Shown here piece by piece: positions 27,235 to 35,394 of a stretch of 38,859 nt of DNA. Source of the DNA: Desulfovibrionales bacterium. GTDB taxonomy: Bacteria; Desulfobacterota; Desulfovibrionia; Desulfovibrionales; Desulfomicrobiaceae. Position 1 is the first letter of the stretch. Each line of letters begins with the position of its first letter. Location: assembly GCA_012729655.1 (NCBI GenBank), contig JAAYCS010000073.1, positions 1 to 38,859 on the forward strand, in the 5' to 3' direction. The notes beneath the pieces are model-generated. The model worked only from the letters and a program-made list of their open reading frames with translations. It did no database searches and was not told the origin of the DNA. A program made the position numbers and the translations under genes.

Positions 27235-27250
27235 AGCAAATACCAGGCCA
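27235..27250 (-). promoter_or_regulatory. Sigma-54 (RpoN) promoter for the flgF operon
   Basis: Read on the minus strand, TGGCCTGGTATTTGCT matches the sigma-54 consensus TGGCACGN4TTGCW at all but two of the defined positions. The invariant GG at -24 and GC at -12 are correctly spaced. The start would be near 27224, just ahead of the flgF ribosome site. Sigma-54 control of rod/hook genes through a bacterial enhancer-binding protein is common in polar flagellates. Confidence 0.85.
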
Positions 27251-27341
27251 GAAAAAAGATCTGTTCTGGAGCCAGGGTCGCAGCCTGTAAAAAAAGACTT
27301 GACGCCCCTCCCCCGCCTCATGCAAGGGAGACGATTGCAGA

Positions 27342-27417
27342 GCGGGTGTAGCTCAATTGGCAGAGTACAAGCTTCCCAAGCTTGGTGTTGCGAGTTCGAT
27401 TCTCGTCACCCGCTCCA
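27342..27417 (+). tRNA. tRNA-Gly (anticodon CCC)
   Basis: A 76-base cloverleaf with encoded CCA: acceptor stem GCGGGTG/CACCCGC, D-arm GCTC...GAGT, anticodon stem CAAGC/GCTTG around loop TTCCCAA (anticodon CCC), T-arm GCGAG-TTCGATT-CTCGT, then discriminator T and CCA at 27415-27417. It decodes GGG. Confidence 0.97.
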
Positions 27418-27458
27418 CTCCTGTATGTAGTCATACTGACATTTCGGTAGCTGATGGG

Positions 27459-27490
27459 GGTGGGCCTTTCCGTGGTCCACCTTTTTTTTT
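27459..27490 (+). terminator. Terminator between tRNA-Gly and rimP
   Basis: An 8-bp stem GGTGGGCC/GGTCCACC (27459-27466, 27474-27481; one G-U pair) with a 7-base loop is followed by nine T residues. It ends 12 bases before the rimP start, so it terminates the tRNA transcript and may act as an attenuator for readthrough into the rimP-nusA operon. Confidence 0.88.
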
Positions 27491-27502
27491 CCGGCAGGCG
27501 AT

Positions 27503-27997
27503 ATGGATACACGTGACATTCACGCTCGGCTTATGGAGATCGTCACTCCCCTCTGCCAGGCCCGGGACCTCGAGGTCTGGGGCATTGAACTGCTGTTCGG
27601 CGCAGGTGGGAGGCACAAGATTGTCCGCATCTATCTTGATTCGGCCCAGGGCGTGGGCATCGACGAGTGCACGGAAGTCAGTCGGCACCTGAGCCAGGTA
27701 TTGGACGTGGAAGACATCGTCCCGGGGACCTACACCCTGGAAGTCTCCTCACCAGGCTTGGAGCGATTGTTCTTCTCTCCCGAGCAGATGGGCCGCTACC
27801 TTGGCCAGACGGTGCACATCCGGCTGGATCGGCCCCTCAATGGCAGAAAGAATTTCAAGGGCCGCCTGACCGCCGTGAATCCTCCCATGTTCAGCGTGGC
27901 CGAAGAGAACTCGAGCTTCGAACTGCACTGGGACAACGTGGGCAAGGCCCATCTCGTCTACGAACATCCCGAACAGGGTAAGCCCGGCAAGCGCTAG
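27503..27997 (+). CDS. rimP: Ribosome maturation factor RimP
   Basis: This 164-residue protein is needed for 30S subunit maturation. Recognisable segments are LEVWGIELLFGAGGRHKIVRIYLD (about 23-46), ECTEVSRHLSQVLDVED (about 54-70) and the conserved YTLEVSSPGLERLFF (about 77-91). It is the first gene of the rimP-nusA-infB cluster, as in most bacteria. The ribosome site is weak (CAGG). It ends 39 bases before nusA. Confidence 0.95.
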   Translation: MDTRDIHARLMEIVTPLCQARDLEVWGIELLFGAGGRHKIVRIYLDSAQGVGIDECTEVSRHLSQVLDVEDIVPGTYTLEVSSPGLERLFFSPEQMGRYLGQTVHIRLDRPLNGRKNFKGRLTAVNPPMFSVAEENSSFELHWDNVGKAHLVYEHPEQGKPGKR

Positions 27998-28018
27998 ATC
28001 CGCACGGATCATTTTTCT
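27997..28018 (+). terminator. Weak hairpin with T-run between rimP and nusA
   Basis: GATCCG/CGGATC (27997-28002, 28005-28010) followed by ATTTTTCT. The stem closes effectively with a GCAC loop of four bases. It begins at the rimP stop and is too weak for full termination, but could act as an attenuator or pause just before nusA, which is autoregulated in known systems. Confidence 0.35.
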
Positions 28019-28036
28019 AGAGAACGGAGGACGTTC

Positions 28037-29332
28037 ATGAATTTGGAACTCAAGAAAGCCATCGACCAGATCAGCAAGGACAAAGGGATTGACCGCGACA
28101 TGCTGATCGACACCCTGGAAGAAGCCATCCGGGCCTCAGTGACCAAAAAGTACGGTGATAAGATGGATATCGAGGTCACCTTCAACGAAGAGACCGGTGA
28201 CATCGAGGTTTACCAGTTCAAGGTCGTGGTGGACGAGGTGGAAGATCCAGACACGGAAATAGCCTTTAAGGAAGCCACCAAGCATGATCCCAATGTGGAA
28301 TTGGATGACGCCATCGGGTTCCGCCTGCAGGTAGAGGATCTGGGCCGCATCGCGGCCCAGAGCGCCAAGCAGGTCATCATCCAGCGCATGCGCGACGCTG
28401 AACAAGAAATTATCTACGAAGAATACAAGAACCGCAAGGGTGAGATCGTCAGTGGCATCATCCAGCGCCGCGACCGCTCCGGCTGGATCATCAACCTTGG
28501 CCGGACCGAGGCCCTGCTGCCCAAGGACAAGCAGATCCCCCGGGAACGTTTCCGCCAGGGGGATCGGGTGGAAGGCCTCATCATCGACGTGCGCAAGGAA
28601 GGCCGCGGGCCGCAGATCATCATCACCCGCTCCGATCCGGAGTATATGATCGCCCTTTTCCGCCGCGAGGTGCCCGAGGTGGCCGATGGGGTTGTCAACA
28701 TCATGGGCGTGGCCCGCGATCCGGGCCTGCGGGCCAAGGTCACGGTCCTGTCCCAGGACTCCAACGTTGATCCTGTGGGCGCCTGCGTCGGCATCCGCGG
28801 CTCGCGCATCCACAATATCGTGCAGGAACTGCGGGGCGAACGAATCGATATCGTGCTCTGGAGCCCGGACATCGCCACCTATGCTGCCAACGCCCTTTCG
28901 CCGGCCCGTATTTCCAAAATTTCCATTGATGAGGAAGAGAAACTGCTGGAGGTCGTCGTCCCCGACGATCAACTGACCCCAGCCATCGGCAAGAAGGGAC
29001 AGAACGTCAAGCTGGCCGCCAAGCTGTTGGGCTGGAAGATCGACATCTTCACCAACAGCCGGTTCAACAAGGTGCACAAGAACAGGCAACTGCTGGAGCA
29101 GCTGGCCAGTGCGGCCCAGATTTCCATCGCCGACTTCGCCGAAGCCGGGTTCGACTCCCTGGAGTCCTTGGCGGCCTGCACCAACGAACAACTGCTGGAC
29201 ATCCAGGGTATCAGCGAGGAAAACATCGGGGCCCTCCGTGGAGCGTTGAATCTGCTGATCAGCCAGAACAAGGACGAGGACACGGACGATTCCTCGGACC
29301 AGGACGATGTCGATGACGGAGACGAAGCGTAG
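28037..29332 (+). CDS. nusA: Transcription termination/antitermination factor NusA
   Basis: This 431-residue RNA polymerase accessory factor has the N-terminal polymerase-binding domain (1-125), S1 domain (about 133-200; GEIVSGIIQRRDRSGWIINLG), then two KH domains (GACVGIRGSRIHNIVQELRGERIDIV about 252-277; QLTPAIGKKGQNVKLAAKLLGWKIDI about 313-338). A single C-terminal helix-hairpin repeat follows, then a short acidic tail (DEDTDDSSDQDDVDDGDEA). It is shorter than E. coli NusA, which has two AR repeats. ACGGAGG precedes the ATG. Its stop abuts the ylxR start (TAGATG). Confidence 0.97.
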   Translation: MNLELKKAIDQISKDKGIDRDMLIDTLEEAIRASVTKKYGDKMDIEVTFNEETGDIEVYQFKVVVDEVEDPDTEIAFKEATKHDPNVELDDAIGFRLQVEDLGRIAAQSAKQVIIQRMRDAEQEIIYEEYKNRKGEIVSGIIQRRDRSGWIINLGRTEALLPKDKQIPRERFRQGDRVEGLIIDVRKEGRGPQIIITRSDPEYMIALFRREVPEVADGVVNIMGVARDPGLRAKVTVLSQDSNVDPVGACVGIRGSRIHNIVQELRGERIDIVLWSPDIATYAANALSPARISKISIDEEEKLLEVVVPDDQLTPAIGKKGQNVKLAAKLLGWKIDIFTNSRFNKVHKNRQLLEQLASAAQISIADFAEAGFDSLESLAACTNEQLLDIQGISEENIGALRGALNLLISQNKDEDTDDSSDQDDVDDGDEA

Positions 29333-29590
29333 ATGACCAGCCCGGACGATGCCAAAGCTGGGGTGGTCAGGCCGATACGCATGTGCGTCATCTGCAGACA
29401 GCGTTTTTTCAAGGACGAACTGGAGAGGTTTACTTGCCCTGTTCACGGAGAGCTCACACTGACCGCTGACAGCACCGGGAAAAGAACGGGACGGGGTTTT
29501 TATTTGTGCCGCGATGCGGCGTGCCGGAACAAATTCGAGCGATTCAAGGGCTGGCAGAAGAAATGCAAGGGGGTTGGGCATGTCCACTAG
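29333..29590 (+). CDS. YlxR-family RNA-binding protein (RNase P modulator type)
   Basis: This 85-residue basic protein belongs to the YlxR/DUF448 family encoded between nusA and infB; the Bacillus member has been reported to bind and modulate RNase P. The core [18 protein letters not shown] (about 16-33) and [15 protein letters not shown] (about 54-68) is typical, with four cysteines that could bind zinc. It starts directly after the nusA stop and overlaps infB by 11 bases. Confidence 0.9.
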   Translation: MTSPDDAKAGVVRPIRMCVICRQRFFKDELERFTCPVHGELTLTADSTGKRTGRGFYLCRDAACRNKFERFKGWQKKCKGVGHVH

Positions 29591-32381
29591 GTTGCGCGTG
29601 AGAGATCTGGCTACTGAGCTTGAGATCTCCAGCAAAGATTTGATGACATTACTGCGGGAACTCAAGATTCCGGCCAAAAGCCACATGAGTAGTCTGACGG
29701 ACGAGGAAGCCGAGCAGGTCAAAAACCATCATCGGACCAGATCTGCGGCCCCCCAGGCCACGGAAACGCGCTCCCAGTCGGGAGTCATCGTGCGCAAGCG
29801 GCAGAAGACTCCTGTGACGGCAGAAGCACACGTTCCCGCACCCGAAGCAGCCGAAGAGGCTGCCGCCACCTCGCAAGCCGAAGCAACGCAGACCGAACCA
29901 ACCCCCACTGCCAAGACCCGGGAACGCAAGTCCCAGCGTGCCGTGGTCATCGCCCCTGCCCGCGTCGTTTCCGAGCCAGCCCCTGTTCAAGAGACGCCCG
30001 CCGAAACGGTTGCAGAGGCAATTCCCCCCCAGGAGATCGAAGAGGTCGTGTCCGGAGAAGCCCCCTCGCAGGACGAGCCCGCGGAGATTGCTGCCGAGGA
30101 TATCCCTGCCGAATCCGACGCCGATGCCGAAGACAACAAACGCGCGCGCAAGAAAGCCAAAAAACCGAAACCCGCTGCTCCAGCCGTGCAGGTCAAGATC
30201 ATTTCCCGGCCGACCATTGTCGAATTTCCCGATACCCGCCCCGAGGCGATCTCCAGACCCATGGGACCGGCCGGACGGCCGGCGGGGCCTGCAGGTCAGC
30301 TCTCTCGCCCCATGGGTCCGGCAGGGCGCCCGACTGGTCCGGCGGGCCAAATCCCCCGCCCCGCGGGTCCGGCAGGACGGCCAGCAGGGCCAGGACGTCC
30401 CATGGGACCGGCTGAGGCCGGGGCTGTTCGACCGGCCCCCGAGAGCGAAGGCGCCAAGGACGCCCAGCGCGGTAAAAAGAAAAAAGGCCGCCGCACCGTA
30501 GATGCCGAGGACCTGTACCGCAAGGAAGAATTCACCCTGGGCAAGGGCAAGAAGGCCCAGCGGGCCGAAGCCCGTAGGGCCGGCGGAGCAAGGGTCCAGC
30601 CCCAGGTCACGCAGCCGATCAAGGCCTCCAAACGCAAAATCCGGGTCGAGGACACCATCAGGCTGACCGACCTGGCCCATCAGATGGGTATCAAAGCCCA
30701 GGATCTGATCAAAAAGCTTTTCGCCATGGGCGTCATGGCGACCATCAACCAGTCCCTGGATTTCGACACCGCCCTGCTCCTGGCATCTGAATTCCAGTAC
30801 GAGGTTGAAAAGGTCGGATTCTCTGAAAGCGACTTCTTGCTGCCCAAGGAGGCGGACAAGGCAGAGGACTTGAAGCCGCGTCCGCCCGTGGTGACCATCA
30901 TGGGACACGTCGACCACGGCAAGACCTCGCTGCTGGACGCCATCAGACGCACGAGCGTGGCCACAGGCGAAGCGGGCGGGATCACCCAGCACATCGGCGC
31001 CTACCATGTGGCCACCACCAGGGGGGAGGTCGTCTTCCTGGACACGCCTGGCCATGAAGCGTTCACCACCATGCGCGCCCGCGGGGCCAAGGTCACGGAC
31101 ATTGTCGTCCTGGTCGTGGCTGCTGACGACGGCGTCATGGAGCAGACCCGCGAGGCCGTGAGCCACTCCAAGGCCGCGGGAGTGCCCATAGTCGTAGCCG
31201 TGAACAAGATGGACAAGGATGGCGCGGATCCGGACCGGGTCAAGCGTGAGCTGTCCGATCTGGGACTCATGCCCGAGGAATGGGGCGGGGAAACCATCTA
31301 TGCCCACGTTTCGGCCAAGAAACGGCAGGGGCTGGATGAGCTTCTGGAACTCATCCTCCTGCAGGCCGAAGTGCTTGACCTGAAGGCCAACCCTGACAAG
31401 CCCGGCCGTGGACACGTGGTCGAGGCCAAGCTGGACAAGGGCCGCGGCCCGGTGGGCACCGTCCTCATCCAGGAGGGCCACATCAATCAGGGGGATGCCT
31501 TTGTCTGCGGGCTTATCAGCGGCAAGGTCCGGGCCATGTTCGATGATCAGGGCCGCCAGATCAAGACTGCCGGTCCGGCCATTCCGGCTGAGATCCAGGG
31601 CTTCGAATCCATCCCCGAGGCCGGCGACGAGTTCGTTATCGTCAAGGACGAAAAAGTCGCCCGCAAGATCGCTGAAGACCGCCGCATCAAGCACCGCGAC
31701 CGTGAGTTGGCGAAGGAATCCAAAGTCACCCTGGAGAGCTTCCTGGCCTCCAAGGCCGGCGAAGAGGCCCAGACATTGAACCTGCTCCTGAAGGCCGACG
31801 TGCAGGGTTCTCTGGAGGCCATTTCCGAGGCCCTGGTCAAACTGTCCACCGACGAGGTCAAGATCTCCCTGGTCCATGGTGGGGCAGGGGCGATCACCGA
31901 GTCCGACATTTTGCTGGCCTCTGCCTCCAACGCCATCATCATTGGATTCAATATAAGACCCACGGCCAAGATCAAGGAAGTGGCCGAACAGGAAAAAGTC
32001 GACATCCGCTTCTATGACATCATCTACAAGCTGGTGGACGACATTAAGGCGGCCATGTCCGGCATGCTCGCCCCGGATATCCGGGAGGTCTATCTCGGCC
32101 AGGCCGACGTGCAGCAGATCTTCAGCGTGCCCAAGGTTGGCACCATCGCCGGCTGCATGGTCAGCGATGGAAAACTGAAGCGCAACGCCGGGATCCGCCT
32201 GCTGCGCAACGGCGTGGTCATCTACACGGGCAAGCTCAGCTCCTTGAAGCGGTTCAAGGACGACGCCAAGGAAGTGACCAAAGGGTACGACTGCGGCGCG
32301 GCTCTGGAAAACTTCAATGATATCAAGATAGGTGATATTATTGAAGCCTTCGAGTTTGTTGAGGAAGCCCGGACCATCTAA
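29580..32381 (+). CDS. infB: Translation initiation factor IF-2
   Basis: This 933-residue GTPase positions fMet-tRNA on the 30S subunit. It has an IF2-N module at 1-50 ([21 protein letters not shown]), a long low-complexity linker, a second IF2-N module (about 360-410; [21 protein letters not shown]), then the G domain with GHVDHGKT (about 442-449), DTPGHEAF and NKMD (about 542), followed by domains II-IV. The start at 29580 gives the family N-terminus; earlier in-frame codons lie inside ylxR. The linker holds the Gly-Pro-Ala repeats listed separately. Confidence 0.97.
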   Translation: MSTRLRVRDLATELEISSKDLMTLLRELKIPAKSHMSSLTDEEAEQVKNHHRTRSAAPQATETRSQSGVIVRKRQKTPVTAEAHVPAPEAAEEAAATSQAEATQTEPTPTAKTRERKSQRAVVIAPARVVSEPAPVQETPAETVAEAIPPQEIEEVVSGEAPSQDEPAEIAAEDIPAESDADAEDNKRARKKAKKPKPAAPAVQVKIISRPTIVEFPDTRPEAISRPMGPAGRPAGPAGQLSRPMGPAGRPTGPAGQIPRPAGPAGRPAGPGRPMGPAEAGAVRPAPESEGAKDAQRGKKKKGRRTVDAEDLYRKEEFTLGKGKKAQRAEARRAGGARVQPQVTQPIKASKRKIRVEDTIRLTDLAHQMGIKAQDLIKKLFAMGVMATINQSLDFDTALLLASEFQYEVEKVGFSESDFLLPKEADKAEDLKPRPPVVTIMGHVDHGKTSLLDAIRRTSVATGEAGGITQHIGAYHVATTRGEVVFLDTPGHEAFTTMRARGAKVTDIVVLVVAADDGVMEQTREAVSHSKAAGVPIVVAVNKMDKDGADPDRVKRELSDLGLMPEEWGGETIYAHVSAKKRQGLDELLELILLQAEVLDLKANPDKPGRGHVVEAKLDKGRGPVGTVLIQEGHINQGDAFVCGLISGKVRAMFDDQGRQIKTAGPAIPAEIQGFESIPEAGDEFVIVKDEKVARKIAEDRRIKHRDRELAKESKVTLESFLASKAGEEAQTLNLLLKADVQGSLEAISEALVKLSTDEVKISLVHGGAGAITESDILLASASNAIIIGFNIRPTAKIKEVAEQEKVDIRFYDIIYKLVDDIKAAMSGMLAPDIREVYLGQADVQQIFSVPKVGTIAGCMVSDGKLKRNAGIRLLRNGVVIYTGKLSSLKRFKDDAKEVTKGYDCGAALENFNDIKIGDIIEAFEFVEEARTI
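30258..30408 (+). repeat. Gly-Pro-Ala/Arg repeats within the IF-2 linker
   Basis: Three imperfect copies of a 17-residue unit, roughly [17 protein letters not shown], occupy residues about 226-280 of IF-2. The DNA repeats are degenerate but alignable in the same frame (CCC-ATG-GG... recurring at 30259, 30310 and, changed, at 30358). It looks like a collagen-like, disordered spacer. Confidence 0.85.
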
Positions 32382-32395
32382 GCCGGGGGGCACCG

Positions 32396-32683
32396 ATGAT
32401 CATCGGCACTCTGCGTCTTGAATTCAGGCTGCATGGCGTTTTTTCCTTGAAGGAAAAAAGAAAAAGCGCCAACAGCCTGAAGCAGAAGCTGCGCAATTCC
32501 TTCAACGTGGCCGTGGCTGAAACCGAGGCCCAGGACGCACACCAGACCCTGGTTCTCGGCGTGGTTACAGTATCCAACGAAACCAGTCACGTGCACACCC
32601 TGCTGTCCAAGGTCTTGGCCATGGTGGAGGCTGCCACCGACGATGAACTCGTTCATGCCGACATGGACGTATTTGGAGCCTGA
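32396..32683 (+). CDS. YlxP/DUF503 family protein
   Basis: This 95-residue small protein opens MIIGTLRLEFRLHGVFSLKEKR and continues SLKQKLRNSFNVAVAE, matching the DUF503 (YlxP) family found between infB and rbfA in many bacteria. Its role is not established; position points to ribosome assembly or translation. It starts 14 bases after infB with GGGGGG upstream and precedes rbfA by eight bases. Confidence 0.92.
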   Translation: MIIGTLRLEFRLHGVFSLKEKRKSANSLKQKLRNSFNVAVAETEAQDAHQTLVLGVVTVSNETSHVHTLLSKVLAMVEAATDDELVHADMDVFGA

Positions 32684-32691
32684 GATTTCCA

Positions 32692-33036
32692 ATGCAACGA
32701 AGCACGAGTCGCCGAGCGGTCCAGATGGGGGACCAAATCATGCACGTCCTGGCCATGCTCCTGGTGCAGGAAGTCGAAGATCCTGTCCTGGAGCTGACCA
32801 CCATCACTGGCGTGCGTTTGAACCGGGATTTCAGCATTGCGGAGGTTCTCTTCACCAATATCCGGGGCCGCAGTGCCGAGGCTGAAATCGAAAAAGCCCT
32901 GAACCGGGCCAAGGGCTTCCTGCGCACCCGTCTGAGCAGGGAGCTCAAACTGCGCAGTGTTCCGGATCTGCGCTTCAAATGGGACGCGTTTCTCGAGGAC
33001 ATGGTCTATGATGCTCCCCCCGCAACAGATCGTTGA
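32692..33036 (+). CDS. rbfA: Ribosome-binding factor A
   Basis: This 114-residue KH-fold protein binds the 30S subunit and helps mature the 5' end of 16S rRNA. Segments LLVQEVEDPVLELTTITGVRLNRDFSIAEVLF (about 23-54) and LRTRLSRELKLRSVPDLRFKWD (about 77-98) are typical. The C-terminus overlaps the NrnA-like gene by 29 bases, suggesting coupled translation. Confidence 0.95.
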   Translation: MQRSTSRRAVQMGDQIMHVLAMLLVQEVEDPVLELTTITGVRLNRDFSIAEVLFTNIRGRSAEAEIEKALNRAKGFLRTRLSRELKLRSVPDLRFKWDAFLEDMVYDAPPATDR

Positions 33037-33973
33037 CCACCTCCGGGCATCGGACAATTTTCTGGTCGTATCCCACGTCGCACCGGACGGGGATGCCCTG
33101 GGCTCCATGCTGGCCATGGGGGAATTGCTGCGTGCTCTCGACAAACACGTACGGCTTTTCAATGAATCCGGCATCCCGCAACGTTTCATGTGGCTGAAGC
33201 CCGAATGGGACATTCTGCGGGAACTTCCTGCTGACGAACCGGCAACCATCATCGTGCTCGACTGTGGCGCCCCAGAGCGCGCCGGTGCGCGCATGGCCCC
33301 CTGGCTGGACTCCAAGACGGTCGTGAACATCGACCACCATCTGGGCAATCCCCATTTCGGGACTATGAACTGGGTGGAGCAGCGTACGTCCTCGGTTGGT
33401 GAGATGGTCGGCGTCCTGGCCCGCGAACTGGGTGTTCCGCTGGCAGGACTGTTGGGTGAATACATCTACCTGGCCCTGATTTCCGACACCGGGGATTTCT
33501 GTTTCAACAACACCCGGCCGGAAACACTGGAAATGGCGGCAGAGATCCTGCGCCTGGGTCTTCTGCCCGGCCCCTTCCACGAGCAGAAGCAATCCACAGG
33601 CACTCTGAACCAGTTGCAGATGCGTGGGACTGTACTGCAGCAGGCCAGGCTCCATGCCCAGGGACGGATCACCCTCATCGCCTTCACCCGGGAAATTTTC
33701 GAACAGACCGGTACCGGCCCAGATGATACTGAAGGCCTGGTCAATACTGTCCTCTATGTACGCGGGGTGCAGGTGGCCATCAGTTTGCGTGAGGAAGAGG
33801 ACCGGATCAAGTTTTCCCTGCGCTCCAAGGGCAGCGTCAACGTGCAGGCCGTGGCAGCCCGTTTCGGAGGCGGCGGCCACCGCAACGCAGCCGGTGGGCA
33901 CCTGTTTCTGGACATGGATGCTGCCAAGCGGGTCATCCTCGACGCCGTGATTGAGGCACTGGCTGTTTCGTGA
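33008..33973 (+). CDS. nrnA: DHH/DHHA1 phosphoesterase (NrnA-like oligoribonuclease/PAP phosphatase)
   Basis: This 321-residue Mn-dependent phosphoesterase degrades very short RNAs and/or 3'-phosphoadenosine 5'-phosphate in known members. Motifs: SHVAPDGDALGS (about 21-32), VLDCG (about 80-84), NIDHHLGN (about 106-113; DHH motif), SDTGDF (about 157-162) and the DHHA1 GGGGHRNAAGG (about 290-300). The start at 33008 has GAGGAC upstream. It overlaps rbfA by 29 bases and truB by four (GTGA). Nearness to pnp fits a role in RNA turnover. Confidence 0.9.
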   Translation: MMLPPQQIVDHLRASDNFLVVSHVAPDGDALGSMLAMGELLRALDKHVRLFNESGIPQRFMWLKPEWDILRELPADEPATIIVLDCGAPERAGARMAPWLDSKTVVNIDHHLGNPHFGTMNWVEQRTSSVGEMVGVLARELGVPLAGLLGEYIYLALISDTGDFCFNNTRPETLEMAAEILRLGLLPGPFHEQKQSTGTLNQLQMRGTVLQQARLHAQGRITLIAFTREIFEQTGTGPDDTEGLVNTVLYVRGVQVAISLREEEDRIKFSLRSKGSVNVQAVAARFGGGGHRNAAGGHLFLDMDAAKRVILDAVIEALAVS

Positions 33974-34893
33974 GTCATCCTCCAATCGCACAGCTTGACG
34001 GCGTCCTGATTTTACATAAACCGGGAGGTCCGACCTCCACGGATTGCCTGAACCGGATCAAACGGCAGCTGGGTCAGAAAAAAATCGGACATGCCGGCAC
34101 ACTGGACCCCATGGCCACAGGGGTACTGGTGGTTCTTCTCGGACAGGCCACCAAACTGGCAGGATACCTCAGCGAAGACCGCAAGACCTATCGCGGAACC
34201 CTCATCCTGGGACAGACAACTGACACCTACGACGTGCAGGGAACCGTGCTGTCTGAGGCTTCCTGGAAAAACATCCCTGCTGATGGTGTCCAGGCGGAAA
34301 TCCTGTCCTGGGTGGGAGCGATGCGTCAGGAGGTCCCTCCTGTCTCAGCGGCAAAACATCATGGCAAGCCGCTCTATGCGTTGCACCGGGAGGGCAAAGA
34401 CGTTCCGGTCAAGGTCAAGGAAGTAACAATTTTCGATGCCCAGGTCCTGGCTTTGGATCTGCCGCGCGTCACTTTTCGAGTCACCTGCTCCGCAGGAACC
34501 TATATCCGCTCCCTGGCCCACAGCCTGGGGAAGCGACTTGGGTGCGGGGCGGTGCTCGGCGAACTGGAACGAGAAGCAAGCCACCCGTTTACCCTCGATC
34601 AGGCCCACAGCTTGGACACGGTTCTGTCCCGTGGGGAACGGCTCCAGGAACTGGTCCTGACTATGGACGAAGCCCTGCCGCACTGGCCCAAGCTGGCCCT
34701 CTCCCAGGAGCAGGCTGAGCTGGTCCGGAACGGGGCTTGGCTCCCGGTTGGGTCGTTCCCGGACTATCCGGCCCAGACAGGAGACCGGGCTCTGCTGCTC
34801 ACCCCGGCCAGGGAACCCCTGGCCTTGGCGGAGGTGCGGACGAGGGGGCAAGGGCCGGCTTGGACCATCCTGCGCGGGCTCTGGCAGGCCTAG
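33970..34893 (+). CDS. truB: tRNA pseudouridine(55) synthase TruB
   Basis: This 307-residue enzyme converts U55 in the T-loop of tRNAs to pseudouridine. The catalytic-Asp motif [16 protein letters not shown] lies at about 40-55, with later family segments [15 protein letters not shown] and [15 protein letters not shown]. The GTG start overlaps the NrnA-like stop by four bases. A C-terminal PUA-like region is present. It is followed by rpsO after 53 bases. Confidence 0.96.
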   Translation: MSHPPIAQLDGVLILHKPGGPTSTDCLNRIKRQLGQKKIGHAGTLDPMATGVLVVLLGQATKLAGYLSEDRKTYRGTLILGQTTDTYDVQGTVLSEASWKNIPADGVQAEILSWVGAMRQEVPPVSAAKHHGKPLYALHREGKDVPVKVKEVTIFDAQVLALDLPRVTFRVTCSAGTYIRSLAHSLGKRLGCGAVLGELEREASHPFTLDQAHSLDTVLSRGERLQELVLTMDEALPHWPKLALSQEQAELVRNGAWLPVGSFPDYPAQTGDRALLLTPAREPLALAEVRTRGQGPAWTILRGLWQA

Positions 34894-34946
34894 ATTCCGG
34901 TTCGAAGAGGCAAGAGTCAGGCGGAAGAAACATTAAACCGGAGGAT

Positions 34947-35222
34947 ATGGCTGTGGTCTTAACCCCTGAACGCAAGGCTGAACTCATCAAGGAATATGGA
35001 AAGACCGAAACGGACACGGGATCCCCTGAAGTCCAGGTGGCTCTCTTGTCCGCGCGGATCGACTATCTGACCGACCATTTCAAGGGTCATCAGAAGGATT
35101 TCCATTCCCGCACAGGCCTTCTGAAGCTGGTCGGCAAGCGGAGACAGCTTCTGAACTATCTGCGGCACAAGGATATTCAGCGCTACCGCGATCTGATCGC
35201 GAAACTCGGTCTGCGCAAGTAG
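34947..35222 (+). CDS. rpsO: 30S ribosomal protein S15
   Basis: This 91-residue ribosomal protein binds the central domain of 16S rRNA early in assembly. The sequence is highly conserved: [18 protein letters not shown] (21-38), [18 protein letters not shown] (41-58), [19 protein letters not shown] 34947 is preceded by GGAGG; this gives the standard S15 N-terminus, whereas a longer in-frame start at 34737 would fuse unrelated sequence. A terminator-like hairpin follows. Confidence 0.97.
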   Translation: MAVVLTPERKAELIKEYGKTETDTGSPEVQVALLSARIDYLTDHFKGHQKDFHSRTGLLKLVGKRRQLLNYLRHKDIQRYRDLIAKLGLRK

Positions 35223-35230
35223 GCACCCAA

Positions 35231-35257
35231 GGCGGGACCACGGTCCCGCCTGCTTTT
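35231..35257 (+). terminator. Terminator/attenuator after rpsO
   Basis: An 8-bp GC stem GGCGGGAC/GTCCCGCC (35231-35238, 35243-35250) with a 4-base loop is followed by TG and then CTTTTT. It lies nine bases after the rpsO stop. Partial readthrough into pnp would resemble the enterobacterial rpsO-pnp arrangement. Confidence 0.82.
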
Positions 35258-35289
35258 TCACCAACCGCACTCCCGGCAGCACTACTCGC

Positions 35290-35347
35290 GGTTTTGTGTT
35301 TAGTGCATGGCCCAACCGCTGTTGAACCATGCACTAAACACCAAACC
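35290..35347 (+). promoter_or_regulatory. Long pnp-leader hairpin, candidate RNase III processing site
   Basis: The arms 35296-35310 (GTGTTTAGTGCATGG) and 35327-35341 are perfectly complementary over 15 bp with a 16-base loop. The stem continues past one mismatch through GGTTT/AAACC, reaching about 20 pairs at 35290-35294 and 35343-35347. It has no T-run, so it is not a terminator. It lies 47 bases before the pnp start, where enterobacteria place the RNase III-cut stem that mediates PNPase autoregulation; that role here is inference. Confidence 0.7.
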
Positions 35348-35394
35348 CGCCGCAGCTGCCATGCACGGAGTGCCCAACCAACATGAGGCTCATC

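Noticed and set aside
29649-32393. A 914-codon antisense frame opposite infB
   Set aside because: It is a shadow of a GC-rich gene; the translation is low-complexity without family motifs, while the plus strand encodes a complete IF-2.
34737-34946. An N-terminal extension of rpsO
   Set aside because: It would read through the end of truB in another frame; GGAGG before 34947 and conserved S15 length settle the start.
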